Shown: positions 33,684 through 43,398, counted from the stretch's first letter. The stretch: DNA of 64,000 bases from CAWINX01 sp963837585 (GCA_963837585.1 CAWINX010000003.1:806001-870000); one strand, 5' to 3'. The notes: generated from the letters alone by a model not told the origin. Numbers and translations are program-made.

Positions 33684-34842
33684 ATGGCGTCCATCGATAC
33701 CCAGGCGCCGATCGAGGAGATCGAGCCCTTCGAAGCGGCGGCGGAGATCGACGGCGGCGACGTCGTCCTGATCGACACGCGCGAGCCGCACGAGTACCAG
33801 GAGGCACACCTCGAGGGCGGCAAGCTGGTGCCGCCCGGGTTGCTGGCGGAGGAGATCGCCGCCAGCCGCACCCGACAAGTCGGCCCGCACGATTCTCTAT
33901 TGCCGCAGCGGCCAGCGCTCGGCGGTCGCCGCCGCGCAGATGGAGGCACTCGGGTACGAGGACGTCGCCTCGATGGCGGGGGGAATCCTCGCCTGGCAGG
34001 AGCAGGGCCTTCCCGTCGTCGCGACCGAGGGGATGAGCGCCGCGCAGCGCGAGCGCTACTCCCGCCACACCCTGCTTCCCGAGGTCGGCGTCGAGGGCCA
34101 GCTGAAGATGCTGAACGCGAAGGTGCTGCTGGTCGGCGCCGGCGGGCTCGGCGCCCCGACCGCGCTCTACCTCGCCGCCGCCGGGATCGGCACGCTCGGC
34201 CTGGTCGACGACGACGTGGTCGACGCCTCCAACCTGCAACGCCAGGTAATCCACAACACCGAGCGGATCGGGATGCCGAAGACCGAGTCGGCCCGCCTCA
34301 CGATCGAGGCGCTCAACCCCGACGTCGATGTGGTCGAGCACCGGATGCGCCTCGACGCCTCCAACATCCTCGAGATCCTCGAGGACTACGACGTGATCGT
34401 CGACGGGGCCGACAACTTCCCCACTCGCTACCTGCTCAACGACGCCTCGGTGCGGTTGCGCAAGCCGGTCGTCTCGGCCTCGATCCTCAGCTTCGACGGC
34501 CAGATCTCGACCTTCGTCCCCTTCGAGGGGCCCTGCTACCGCTGCCTGTACCCGACGCCGCCGCCGGCCGAGTTGGCGCCGAGCTGCTCGGCCAACGGGG
34601 TGCTCGGCGCGATGGCCGGGACGATGGGTTTGCTCCAGGCCAACGAGGTCCTCAAGCTGGTGCTCGGGATCGGTGAGCCGTTGATCGGTCGCCTGCTTCT
34701 CTACGAAGCGCTCAGTACCCGCTTCACCGAGCTCAAGGTAAGGCGTGATCCGGCCTGCCCGATCTGCGGCGAGGACGTGCCCGAGATCGCCACGGAGGAC
34801 CTGGGCAAGTTCCCCGACTACGAACTCTTCTGCGCCGGATAG
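33684..34842 (+). CDS. moeB: Rhodanese-MoeB/ThiF fusion (sulfur-carrier activating enzyme), one frameshift
   Basis: Activates the C-terminus of a small sulfur-carrier protein by adenylylation and sulfur transfer. The N-terminal 100 residues are a rhodanese domain (VVLIDTREPHEYQEAHLEGG, active Cys in TILYCRSGQRSAV). The rest is an E1-like domain: SRHTLLPEVG, VGAGGLGAPTALYLAAAG, DASNLQRQVIH, VDGADNFPTRYLLND and the zinc cysteines CYRC and CPIC. An extra C near 33867 breaks the frame inside the rhodanese domain; corrected length is 385 residues. The domain order is the reverse of MoeZ/MOCS3, where rhodanese is C-terminal. It is followed 19 bp later by the carrier gene. Confidence 0.87.
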
Positions 34843-34861
34843 CCAGTAGGTTTCCCGCCTG

Positions 34862-35137
34862 ATGGCAACCGTTCGCATACCGCCGGTGCTGCGCCCGCAG
34901 ACCGGCGGCAAGCCCGAGGTCGACGCCGGGGGTGCGACCGTCGGCGAGGTGCTTCGCACCCTGACCGGCGAGTACCCCGACACCGCCGACCAGCTCTTCG
35001 GCGCCGACGGAGACCTCAACCGCTACGTCAACGTCTATCTCAACGACGAGGACGTGAGGGTGCTCGACGGGCTCGAGACCGCGGTCGCCGACGGCGACAC
35101 GGTCGTCATCCTGCCGGCGATGGCCGGCGGCTGCTGA
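34862..35137 (+). CDS. cysO: MoaD/ThiS/CysO sulfur-carrier protein ending in Gly-Gly-Cys
   Basis: A 91-residue ubiquitin-fold carrier (MATVRIPPVLRPQTGGK, EVLRTLTGEYP, RYVNVYLNDEDVRVLDG, DGDTVVILPAMAGG). The C-terminal diglycine is the site for adenylylation and thiocarboxylate formation by the upstream MoeB-like enzyme. A Cys follows the diglycine before the stop, so activation would first need removal of that residue. With MoeB upstream and a co-regulated CysM-like enzyme at 40.9 kb, a CysO role in cysteine synthesis is favoured over molybdopterin MoaD, but both remain possible. Confidence 0.8.
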   Translation: MATVRIPPVLRPQTGGKPEVDAGGATVGEVLRTLTGEYPDTADQLFGADGDLNRYVNVYLNDEDVRVLDGLETAVADGDTVVILPAMAGGC

Positions 35138-38100
35138 GCTTCGGCGCCTCGCCCATCTGGACCAGCAACGTCGGCCATGCCGAGGCGCTCCGCGGCCCGC
35201 CCCGCCTCGGCGAGGAGTTGCCCCGCGCGTTCGGCGTCGCCATCTTTCCCTCGAGTGGCAAGCGCCTTGGCCAACTCGTAGCGCGAGCGGGCCAGCCAGG
35301 GCAGGGCGCCGCTTTCCTGGTTCAGCCGGGCGGCCTCCTCGAGGTGCTCGATCGCATCGTCGGGCCGGCCGAGGCGTGAGGCGAGCAGGCCCAGGTAGTA
35401 GGAGCTCGTCCCGCCGTAGGCGGAAGCGCCACCGATCGCGATCGGCCGGTTGCGGTAGGGGGCGAGCATGTCCTCGATCTGCTCCATCCGCTCGACGTCG
35501 CCGAGCGCCTCGGCGGTGAGCGCCAGGAAGCCAAGCGCACCGAGCCGAGTCGCGTCATCGGGGATCGCGGCGAAGTCGTCGGTCGGCGAGCTCGTCGAGG
35601 AGGCTTGCCGCCTCTTCCCGCTTGCCGAGTCGACCGAGCAGGAAGGCCAGGGCCACTCGCCAGGCGGCGATCGTCTCGTAGGTGGCCGCCAGATCGCGAA
35701 CCGGCCCCTCCAGTTCGTCAAGTCGGTTCTGCTCCCAGCGCAGCGCGAACAGCTCGACGCCGGAGGATTGGACCGCGTTGGCGGACCTGGCCATCGCTCC
35801 CAGCTCGAGCACGTCCGTGGTGAGGCCCTCGGCGTCGTCGAAGCGACCCTCCATCAGCGCCCGCATCGCCTGGAAGGCGTGGCTGTGGATCTGGCCGAGC
35901 GGTTGCTTCATCCGGTCGGCGAGGCGGGCGTGCTCGGCGATCGCCACGTCCAGCTCCGTGAACTTGCCGAGCTCCAGTGAGACGATCACCCGCAGGGCCA
36001 GCGCCTGCATTTCGAGGTCCCTGTTGCGCAGCTCTCCCGCCAGGGCTCCCAGCTGCCGGGTCAGCTTGACTCGCTCGTCGAGCCCGTCCGGCCCGGAGCG
36101 TGCGTGCCAGCGCCCGACCAGCGCTGCGGCCAGCGCCTCCTGGTCATCCCCGGCGCGAGCGAGGTCGAGCGCTTCGGCGCTCTTTTCGTCGGCCTCTTCG
36201 GCGCGACCGGCGAACTGGACGGCGGCCGCCAGTCGGGCCAAGAGGCGCGCTCGCAGCGAGTCGGGCAGCCCCTTCTTGGCGAGTGCCGAGCGGAGCAGGT
36301 TGATCGCCTCGGCGTCCTGCACTCCGTACCGCTGCCAACCAAATCCGCCGAAGCCGAGGGCGGCGCGCCCGAACGCCTCGGCGTCGCCCGCGGCGCCGGC
36401 GATTCTCGCCGCCCGCCCAAAGGTCTCCCTCGAGGAGCTGGCGTCGCCGGCTCGCCACTCGGCTTCACCCAGCGCGATCAGCAACTCGCAGCGCAGGCTC
36501 TCGTCGACGTTGTCGATTGAGTTCAGCGCCGAGATCGCGGCCTCGTAATGAGTGACCGCTTCCTCGAAGGCCAGGGCGCCGAGCGCGCTGGCCCCCGCTC
36601 GGACGCAGTACTCGAGTGCTTTCGGCGCGTCGGACGGCCCCGCTCCGGCGTAGTGGCGGGCGAGTTCCGCGACATGGCGCGGGTCGCTGCCATGACGGCG
36701 CTCGAGCGCGTCTGCGACCTTGCCGTGGAGGGCCGCCCGCCGACGCTTCGGGATGCCCGCGTAGACGGTTTGGCGGAAGAGCGCGTGGGAGAAGGCGTAG
36801 TGGTCGAGCGTGCCGGGCACGTCGGTCAGCAGCCCTGCCTCGACGGCGGCTTCCAGAGCATTGGTCACCTCTTCGGAGGGGCGCTCGCCCACGTCGACGA
36901 TCAGCTCCGCCTCGAACTCTCGCCCGATCACCGAGGCGATTTCGAGCAGCGCCTCGATTCCGGGCCCCAGTTCCCCGATTCGATGCGCCACCGATTCGCG
37001 CACCAGCTGGGGTATGCCGTGCGCATAGACCGCCTCGCGGCCCTTGGGGACCGTCTCAGGCTCGCCGTCCGGGGGGCCGATCTGGTTGACCAGGGCCTCG
37101 ATCAGGAAGGGGTTGCCGCCGGTCTCTCCGCGGATCGTCTCGGCCAGCGCGGGCTCCTGCGCGCCGCCGCGCAGGGAGGCGACCAGCTCGATCACCTCGG
37201 TGCGGTTTAGGCCGCTGAGGCGGAGGCGTTCGAACAGCCGCTCCCGCCCGAGGTCGGCGAGGGTCTCGGCAAGCGCCGGACTCGGCTCGGTCTCGCGGTA
37301 GGTGGCCAGCACCATCAGCCCGCCGTCGTGCGCGGAGCGGGCAATGTGGCGCAGCATCAGCAGCGAGCCGGGGTCGGCCCATTGCAGGTCGTCGATGACG
37401 AGCAGCGTCGGGTGTTGCGCTGCGATCGCCGCCAGGGTGCCGGTCACCGCGTCGAAGAGGCGGTCGCGAGCGACCTCGCCTTCGGCGGGCGGCGATCCCG
37501 GTAGGCGGACGGCGATCTCCGGCACCAGGGAGGCGAGAACCTGGGCATTGGGCCCGAGGTCCCGCTCCAGATCGGCTGCGGCCGTGTTGATGGCCCAGTG
37601 GCGCAATGCTTCGATGAACGGTTGATAGGTGAGAGTCGCCTCTTCGTCGGCCCGGCCGTAGAGGACCGTGGCGCCGGCGCCGTGCGCGCTCTGGGCGAAC
37701 TCGGTAACCAGCCGGGTCTTGCCGACGCCGGGATCTCCGCCGACCAGGACTATGTGGCGCGTTCCCTTGAGCGTTTCGTCCCAGAGCCCGGAGAGGAAGG
37801 CCAGTTCCTCGACGCGGTTGACGAAGGGGACGCTTCGTCGCGGCGACAGCCAGCTGGGGAGGGGGAGGGTCGCAGATGGCTCGCCAGAGCGATTCGAGAG
37901 CGCGTTCCTCGAGACGAGCCTCCGCCGACGCCTGGCTGCCGTTGCGATCGCCGCCCAGCAGCTTGCGGTGCAGCGCCTGGATCTCTACGCCCGGAGCGCT
38001 GCCAAGTTCCTTGGCCAGCAATTTGCGCAGTTCGTCGTAGGTGCGCAGGGCCTCGGCGGTATTGCCGGAGGAGACCAGGGCGCGCATCAGGTTCAGGTAG

Positions 38101-38705
38101 CCGGACTCGCGGAAGGGGGCGGCGCGGATCAGCGCCCGAGCCGAACGCTCGGCTCCGGCCAGCTCAGATCCGCCCAGGCCGATCCCGGCTCGGGCGATCA
38201 CCTCGCGGGCCCGCAGCTCGAGTTCCTCGAGCTCATGCCGTACTTCCTCGACCCAGGGGGCCTCGAAACCCGCCAGGAAGGGACGGCCGGCGATGTTGAG
38301 GGCGATGTGGGCGTGGGCCCAGGCGTCCTTCCAGTCATTCGCCTTCAGCGCCGAGTCAGCGACTCGGATCGCCCTCTCGGCGGCTTCGATGTCGATCCAG
38401 GTGGTGTCCGGAAGTCGCAACTCGACCGTGTCTCGTCCGGCCAGCGCTTCCGGCCCGAGGGCGCTGCGGAGGCGGGAGAGTTGGGTGCGCAGCGCCGCCG
38501 CCGGGTCGACCGGCGGCTCCTCGGGCCAGATCGCGGCGATCAGCTCGTCGCGGCTGACCGGGCGGCCGCGGTTGAGGATGAGGTAGGCGAGCAGCACTCG
38601 ACCCTGGCGTCCGCGAAGGGCCGGAGTGACGTGCCGACCCTCTACGTCAGCCTTGAGGCGTCCGCACAGCTGGATGCGAGTCGTGCCCGCTTCGGAAGGG
38701 GGCAT
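35035..38705 (-). CDS. Large SARP-type regulator with BTAD, AAA ATPase and TPR domains, two frameshifts
   Basis: About 1220 residues once two single-base insertions (near 37889 and 35579) are removed. From the N-terminus (ATG 38705): OmpR-type winged helix (LCGRLKADVEGRHVTPALRG, DELIAAIWPEEPP), bacterial activator domain BTAD (helices around FLAGFEAPWVEEVRHELEELELRA), an AAA/STAND ATPase with Walker A GGDPGVGKTRLV and Walker B LLVIDDLQWAD, then a long TPR-like helical array to the end. This is the AfsR/SARP architecture of large actinobacterial regulators. The 3' frame overlaps the convergent cysO gene by 103 bp, so a further indel there cannot be excluded. Target genes unknown; divergent genes at 38.8-40.8 kb are candidates. 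Confidence 0.82.
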
Positions 38706-38772
38706 CGACGGAAACGATACGGAAACGCTGTCATGACGGAAGGGCAACACTCTGAGTGCAAGATCGGCTCCG

Positions 38773-38976
38773 ATGCCAGGCAACTTGACACTTGGCGCTC
38801 AAGCCTCACAGCTTGCGCTCCGATGTGAATGCGGAACGATCGTTATCGCAGGCGGGAAACAGCGCTTGGTCGAGTTGGCACGACTCCACTTCAGCGAGTT
38901 CCACCCCGACCTCGGGGCCGACGTGCCGGCAGACCTGATTTTGGCAATGGCAGAAGAGAAGGAGACCCAGCAATAG
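38773..38976 (+). CDS. Small DUF1059-like protein
   Basis: Sixty-seven residues with LALRCECGTIVIAGGKQRLVELARLHFSEFHPDL, which resembles the DUF1059 pattern (CxCG followed by a helix with His residues) of small putative metal-binding proteins. The stop TAG overlaps the GTG start of the next gene (TAGTG), so the two are coupled. Divergent from the SARP regulator, 67 bp away. Confidence 0.6.
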   Translation: MPGNLTLGAQASQLALRCECGTIVIAGGKQRLVELARLHFSEFHPDLGADVPADLILAMAEEKETQQ

Positions 38977-39329
38977 TGACTTCCACCCGCAACATCAGAA
39001 CCGGCCTTCGCGCGGCAATCGCGGTCGCGGCGCTTGTAGCCGCGTTCGTTCTGCCCGCCCAGGCGCTGGCTACAACCGACTGCTCCAACGTGGGGTCCGA
39101 TCCCACCCAGGCCCAGTACTGCTCCCCCACCAATGGTGGCGGCGGCAACCAGGGGACCTCGACCACGGCCTCCGTGCCGAGCTCGTCGGGCACCGCGGGG
39201 GTTTCGACCTCCTCGGGCGGCTCGCTGCCCTTCACTGGCCTCGACCTGGCCGCGTTGCTGGCGGTCGCCGGCGCCCTCACCGCTGCCGGTTTCGCGCTGC
39301 GGCGCCTCTCCGCGCCTGGCAAGAGCTGA
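38976..39329 (+). CDS. Secreted LPxTG-like surface protein
   Basis: A 117-residue protein with a signal peptide (AAIAVAALVAAFVLPAQALAT), a short Ser/Thr/Gly-rich mature region and a C-terminal sorting signal: LPFTG, a hydrophobic stretch and the basic tail RRLSAPGKS. Sortase anchoring to peptidoglycan is therefore likely. GTG 38976 is chosen because it gives a proper signal peptide and overlaps the preceding stop; the longer open frame to 38829 lacks sense. It is followed 21 bp later by a polysaccharide transferase gene, consistent with envelope work. Confidence 0.7.
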   Translation: MTSTRNIRTGLRAAIAVAALVAAFVLPAQALATTDCSNVGSDPTQAQYCSPTNGGGGNQGTSTTASVPSSSGTAGVSTSSGGSLPFTGLDLAALLAVAGALTAAGFALRRLSAPGKS

Positions 39330-39350
39330 GCGCCCAGGAGGGCTGACGCA

Positions 39351-40796
39351 ATGGGCGGCAAGAAGACCTTTCCCCACCTGACGGCGCTGCGCGCGCAGCG
39401 CCTGCTGGGGATTTCGGCCTTCGGTGTCGCTCCTGCCGCCGTTGCCGGCCTGATGGCCGGCGGCCACCTGGGCAGCGCCGGCCTCGGCGCGCTCGTCTTT
39501 GTCTCGATACTGGTGGCCAGCTGGCTGCTCGAGCGCGAGCGCTACCCGTTGCACCTGATGCCGCTCGCGGCTTTCGCGATTCGCGCCGCCGTCCCGGTGA
39601 TCGGTTCGGCGCTCGCCCTGGCGACCTTCGCGCTCGCCGGTCGGCCGGAGTCCGCGAGCGAGATGGTCGCGCCGGTGATCGGCGCTTGGATCGTCACCGC
39701 CTTCGCGGCATGGTGCACGGTGCGCTTCGAGGTCTCGCGGCGGATTCGCGTCGCCGTGATCGGCTCGCCGGGTCTCGCGATGGGCTTGTCCGAAGAGCTG
39801 CGCTCCGCCGGCATCCGTTCCTATGAGGTGGTCGGTTGGGTCGACGGCGATCAGCCGACTACCGAGCGGGCCGAGGGCGGTCCCCGGCGGCTCGGCTCCC
39901 TCGGGCAGGTCCGCCTGGTCGTCAAGCGCCACGCGATCGACCTTCTCGTCCACTCGACCGGGCCCTCGACCGAGGACGCCGAGCCTCGTCACTCCCGCCT
40001 TGAGGTATTCGAGCGGGTCGCGGCGACCTGCCTCGACCTGCCGGTGCGGCTGATCGAGGCGGGCCAGCTCTACGAGGACCTGCTCGGCCACGTCCCGCTC
40101 GGCCAGTCGAACTCCGCCTGGTTCCAGTACCTGCTCCACCCTCGCTACAGGGGCAGCTCGCCGGCCTCCAAGCGCGTCTTCGACCTGATCGTCGGCAGCG
40201 CGATGCTGTTCGTATTGACGCCGGTCCTGGCTGCCTTCGCGATTGCCGTCAAGCTCACCGACGGCGGGCCGATCTTCTTCCGCCAGAGCCGGGTCGGGGA
40301 GGGAGGCAGCGAGTTCTCGATGCTGAAGCTTCGCTCGATGCGGGTCACCGCGGAGAGCGACGGCGCCCGCTGGTCCGAGGCCGAAGACCAGCGCGTCACC
40401 ACGGTCGGCCGGATCATGCGGCGCCTCCACATCGACGAGATGCCCCAGCTGTGGAACGTCCTGCGCGGCGAGATGACGCTGGTCGGCCCCCGCCCCGAGC
40501 GGCGCGAGCTGATCGTCGAGCTGGAGCGCCAGCTTGCCTACTACGACCGTCGTCACCTGGTCAAGCCCGGGATCGCCGGTTGGGCGCAGGCGCGTTGCGG
40601 CTACGGCGGCTCCGAGGAGGGCACCGGCTGGAAGCTCTGCCACGACCTCTTCTACCTCAAGCATCGATCGGTCTACTTCGACTCGTTGATCCTCCTGGAG
40701 AACGTGCGAGTCGCGCTTCGCAGCGGCGTCCAGTTCGGCGTTCGCGCCCCGCAGGAGCAGTTCATCCTCGGGAGCCCGCAACAGGTTCGCGGCTGA
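39351..40796 (+). CDS. Polyprenyl-phosphate sugar-1-phosphate transferase (WcaJ-like)
   Basis: Starts exopolysaccharide or capsule synthesis by placing a sugar phosphate on the lipid carrier. The 481-residue protein has N-terminal membrane helices, a Rossmann-like middle domain (IRVAVIGSPGLAMGLSEELR) and the catalytic bacterial-sugar-transferase domain: KRVFDLIVGSAMLFVLTPVLA, FFRQSRVGEGG, MLKLRSM, RRLHIDEMPQLWNVLRGEMTLVGPRPE and KPGIAGWAQ. All hallmark motifs are intact. No other glycan genes are adjacent, apart from the LPxTG-like gene; a glycosyltransferase lies at 50 kb. Confidence 0.9.
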   Translation: MGGKKTFPHLTALRAQRLLGISAFGVAPAAVAGLMAGGHLGSAGLGALVFVSILVASWLLERERYPLHLMPLAAFAIRAAVPVIGSALALATFALAGRPESASEMVAPVIGAWIVTAFAAWCTVRFEVSRRIRVAVIGSPGLAMGLSEELRSAGIRSYEVVGWVDGDQPTTERAEGGPRRLGSLGQVRLVVKRHAIDLLVHSTGPSTEDAEPRHSRLEVFERVAATCLDLPVRLIEAGQLYEDLLGHVPLGQSNSAWFQYLLHPRYRGSSPASKRVFDLIVGSAMLFVLTPVLAAFAIAVKLTDGGPIFFRQSRVGEGGSEFSMLKLRSMRVTAESDGARWSEAEDQRVTTVGRIMRRLHIDEMPQLWNVLRGEMTLVGPRPERRELIVELERQLAYYDRRHLVKPGIAGWAQARCGYGGSEEGTGWKLCHDLFYLKHRSVYFDSLILLENVRVALRSGVQFGVRAPQEQFILGSPQQVRG

Positions 40797-40833
40797 GCCG
40801 ACCGGAACGCTCCCACGCGGGGGCTCGCCGCCC

Positions 40834-40850
40834 CTATACTTTTTGAAGTA
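40834..40850 (+). promoter_or_regulatory. CTATACTTTTTGAAGTA element, copy 2 (before cysM)
   Basis: Identical 17-mer to 33641-33657, placed 17 bp before the cysM-like ATG. TATACT can serve as -10 box, and the palindrome TACTT-TTTG-AAGTA overlaps it. Flanking bases differ between the copies, so the 17-mer itself appears to be the conserved unit. Confidence 0.6.
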
Positions 40851-40867
40851 CCAGCGGATCACCGGCG

Positions 40868-41833
40868 ATGCTCCACGACGAACTCCTCAACCGCCCCTGC
40901 GGGGGACGCTTCGGCAATATCGTCGAGTCGATCGGCAATACCCCGCTGGTCGAGTTGCCCCGCCTCTCGCCGAAGCCCGAGGTGCGGATTTACGCAAAGC
41001 TCGAAGGCCGCAACCCGACCGGCTCGGTCAAGGACCGAGTCGCCAAGGCGATGATCGAGGCGGCCGAGGCTGACGGGCTGATCGCGCCGGGGCAGACGAT
41101 CCTCGAGCCGACCTCCGGCAACACCGGTATCTCGCTGGCGATGATCTGTCGGCGAAAGGGCTACCCGCTGAAGGTGGTGATGCCAGACAACGTCACCGAG
41201 GAGCGCACCCAGCTACTGCGGATGTACGGGGCGGAGATCGTCTATTCCGAGGGTCCCAAGGGGTCCAACGGCTCCGTCGAGCTGGCCCTGGAGATGGCCG
41301 AAGACTCGAGCTACTACATGCCCTACCAGTACGGGAACGAGGCCAATCCCCGCGCCCACTACGAAGGCACGGCGGTTGAGATCCTCGACGAGCTCGACGA
41401 GGTGACCGCCTTCGTCGGCGGCCTCGGGACGGGCGGCACCCTGATGGGCAATGGGCGGCGGTTGAAGGAGGCCAACCCCGAGACGCTGATCGTCGCCGCG
41501 GAGCCGATGCAGGGCGAGCTCGTGCAGGGCCTGCGCTCGCTCGACGACGGCTTCATCCCGCCGATCATCGACCTCTCGATCCTCGATCGCAAGATCATGG
41601 TTTCCAACCGCGACGCGATCGTTTGGACCAAGAAGCTGCTCGAGGAGGAGGGCGTCTTCGCCGGTGTCTCCTCCGGGGCCATCGCCGCGATCGCCACCCG
41701 GATCGCCGGCGAGCTGGACGGTGGCAACGTCGTCTTCCTGATCCCCGACGACGGCTGGAAGTACCTCTCCTCCGGCGTCTACACGAAGCCGATCGAAGAG
41801 CTGGAGGGGATTGATTCGACAGTCTGGTGGTAG
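40868..41833 (+). CDS. cysM: CysM-like cysteine synthase
   Basis: PLP enzyme of the cysteine synthase family, 321 residues. The Schiff-base Lys is in NPTGSVKDRVAKAMI, the substrate loop in EPTSGNTGISLAM, the phosphate-binding loop in GGLGTGGTLMG and the C-terminal Ser in VSSGAIAA. The long C-terminus and the sequence style resemble mycobacterial CysM, which uses O-phosphoserine and the thiocarboxylate of CysO. The shared promoter element with moeB-cysO supports this, but O-acetylserine as substrate is not excluded from sequence alone. Confidence 0.88.
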   Translation: MLHDELLNRPCGGRFGNIVESIGNTPLVELPRLSPKPEVRIYAKLEGRNPTGSVKDRVAKAMIEAAEADGLIAPGQTILEPTSGNTGISLAMICRRKGYPLKVVMPDNVTEERTQLLRMYGAEIVYSEGPKGSNGSVELALEMAEDSSYYMPYQYGNEANPRAHYEGTAVEILDELDEVTAFVGGLGTGGTLMGNGRRLKEANPETLIVAAEPMQGELVQGLRSLDDGFIPPIIDLSILDRKIMVSNRDAIVWTKKLLEEEGVFAGVSSGAIAAIATRIAGELDGGNVVFLIPDDGWKYLSSGVYTKPIEELEGIDSTVWW

Positions 41834-42228
41834 GGGCCCGCCTGATGCGGCATAGCGCAGCGCCTCGATCGCCGAGATGCAGAGCGCGCCACGCTGCCTG
41901 CGTCCTGGATCTGCTTGGCCAGGCACACCCGTAGTCCGAAATTGCGGGATGCGTCGCCGGCGCTAGTCGATGGCGAGGCCAGCCGACGAGGATCCCAAAG
42001 AGTGCGCGGACGATCGGCGGCCGGGATCGGCGTAGCGCTACCGTTATCCGATGGAACTGAGCGAAAGCCCCTGCGCTACAGACGCCACAGCGATGAAGAT
42101 CTCCGAGTCGAAGAGATGCATGGGCTGGCGAGGAGACTGCTGGCGATCTACCACTCCCACACCAAAAGCCCGCTTATCCGTCGCAGACCGACGTCAACCA
42201 GGCGGTAGCCTGGCCGGACCAGGTCTAT
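41834..42228. other. Gap of 395 bp without a supported gene
   Basis: Between cysM and the DUF2007 gene I find no frame with convincing coding character, no tRNA and no strong hairpin. The base composition is less GC-rich than the neighbours in places (CCACTCCCACACCAAAAGC). The region could be a decayed gene. Confidence 0.4.
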
Positions 42229-42630
42229 TTGATCGTCTCGCTCGGCCGACCGCGAAGCCCCCGACGTGAAGGCCTACTTGCTCAAGGACCTGAAGATCGC
42301 CGATGCCGAAACTCAACATCTCATAGCCCCGGCAGCAGCGCCGACCTCACCGACTCACGCGACGGTGGCATCGGCTCGCGCGAGGACGACGAAGGCGGCG
42401 GTGGAGGTGGTGGCGGCAAGCTGGTCAAAGTCGCCTTTGCCCCCAATCTCGTCGAAGCCGAAATGATCCAGGGGCTGCTTTCCGAGCACGGCATCCCCAG
42501 CCTGCTTAAACGCGGGCCCGGCTTCGACGTTCCGGAGTTCATGCCGGTTGGCCCTCGCCAGGTGTTCGTCGACGAGCGGCAGGCTGCGCAGGCGCGAGAG
42601 GTTCTCAAGGGAACCCCTGGCGAGGGCTAG
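42229..42630 (+). CDS. DUF2007 putative signal-transducing protein (start uncertain)
   Basis: The C-terminal 70 residues (from about 42415) match DUF2007: KLVKVAFAPNLVEAEMIQGLL, EHGIPSLLKRG and RQVFVDERQAAQAREVLKG. This small alpha-beta fold is common in bacteria, with unknown function. The N-terminal part from TTG 42229 is low-complexity (Gly-rich run) and unlike the family; another frame nearby reads VKAYLLKDLKIADA, so an indel or a wrong start is likely. The stop overlaps that of the convergent peptidase-like gene. Confidence 0.6.
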   Translation: MIVSLGRPRSPRREGLLAQGPEDRRCRNSTSHSPGSSADLTDSRDGGIGSREDDEGGGGGGGGKLVKVAFAPNLVEAEMIQGLLSEHGIPSLLKRGPGFDVPEFMPVGPRQVFVDERQAAQAREVLKGTPGEG

Positions 42631-43383
42631 CCGGTTACGGCTTGACCACGCGCCCGCAGGTAGCTACGCCAGGCGTCCTCGACTTCGCCGATTCGCGCTT
42701 CGAAGGCCGCCTCCAGCGTTGGCGTCGGCGCCGCCGGTTCGCAGTCGTAGGGCGAGCTGCTCGCAGGCCTCGGGGCCGCGCTCGTTTTCCAGCAGGTCGA
42801 AGATCGTGCCGCCGAGGATCACCGCGTCGCGTCGCGACGGCGGGAAGGAGGGGCGGGAGCTCTCGCGCAGGCGTCGGATCACCGCCGCCCTGTAGAGCCC
42901 GACCTGGCGCGAGAAGTACTGAGCCGCCCCCTCCACCAGCCAGGCCCATCCCAGGTAGCGGGCGAATCGCCGCGGCGTCCAGGAGGGGGGCAGGTCCGGA
43001 TTGTTGGCGGCGACCACCAGCTGCGCGTAGAGGCGCTCGGCGGTTCCGCGCAGCGCTTCGCGTGAGTCCTCGCCGCCGGCGCGGCGCTCCATGTGGGGGT
43101 CGTTGAGCACGTGCAGCTCGGTGGCCATCGCCCAGCCGGCCATGTAGCGGCGCCCCGCCGGAGCCGCCGACCAGCGCGCCGCCGGCAGGAACGGGTGCGC
43201 CATCGCGAGCCAGGACGGATGGGTGTGGATGACGACGGTGACGTCGCCGGGCACCTCCTCGAAGCGGTCTTCGAGCCGCAGTCGCAGGTCCTCCATCCGG
43301 TCCAGCGTGCGCTCCGCGAAGGAGGCGTCGCCGCTGTCGTGGCGGGCGGTAAAGCTTAAGGACTCAGTCTCGACCCATGGCAC
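42627..43383 (-). CDS. Peptidase-MA-like protein with degenerate zinc site, one frameshift
   Basis: About 251 residues. The layout follows gluzincin-type MA peptidases: an N-terminal strand region (HDSGDASFAERTLDRMEDLRLRLEDRF, VTVVIHTHPSWLAMA) and WLVEGAAQYFSRQVG, which corresponds to the conserved W-EG-A-Y motif carrying the third ligand. Where HExxH is expected the sequence reads AERLYAQLV, so zinc hydrolysis is unlikely. An extra base near 42722 shifts the end; the correct frame finishes FEARIGEVEDAWRSYLRARG with a stop at 42627-42629. Transcribed in the same direction as the DUF1802 gene. Probably a non-enzymatic relative. Confidence 0.6.
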
Positions 43384-43398
43384 AGTGGCCTGGGGTCC

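Noticed and set aside
41834..42300. Possible remnant of a response regulator (frame with VKAYLLKDLKIADA)
   Set aside because: Only about 15 residues look familiar, with no receiver-domain Asp or HTH nearby; too little to call.
43340..43362. AAGCTTAAGG near the start of the peptidase-like gene as a third copy of the palindromic repeat
   Set aside because: Only the AAGCTT hexamer is shared; the arms of the repeat are missing.
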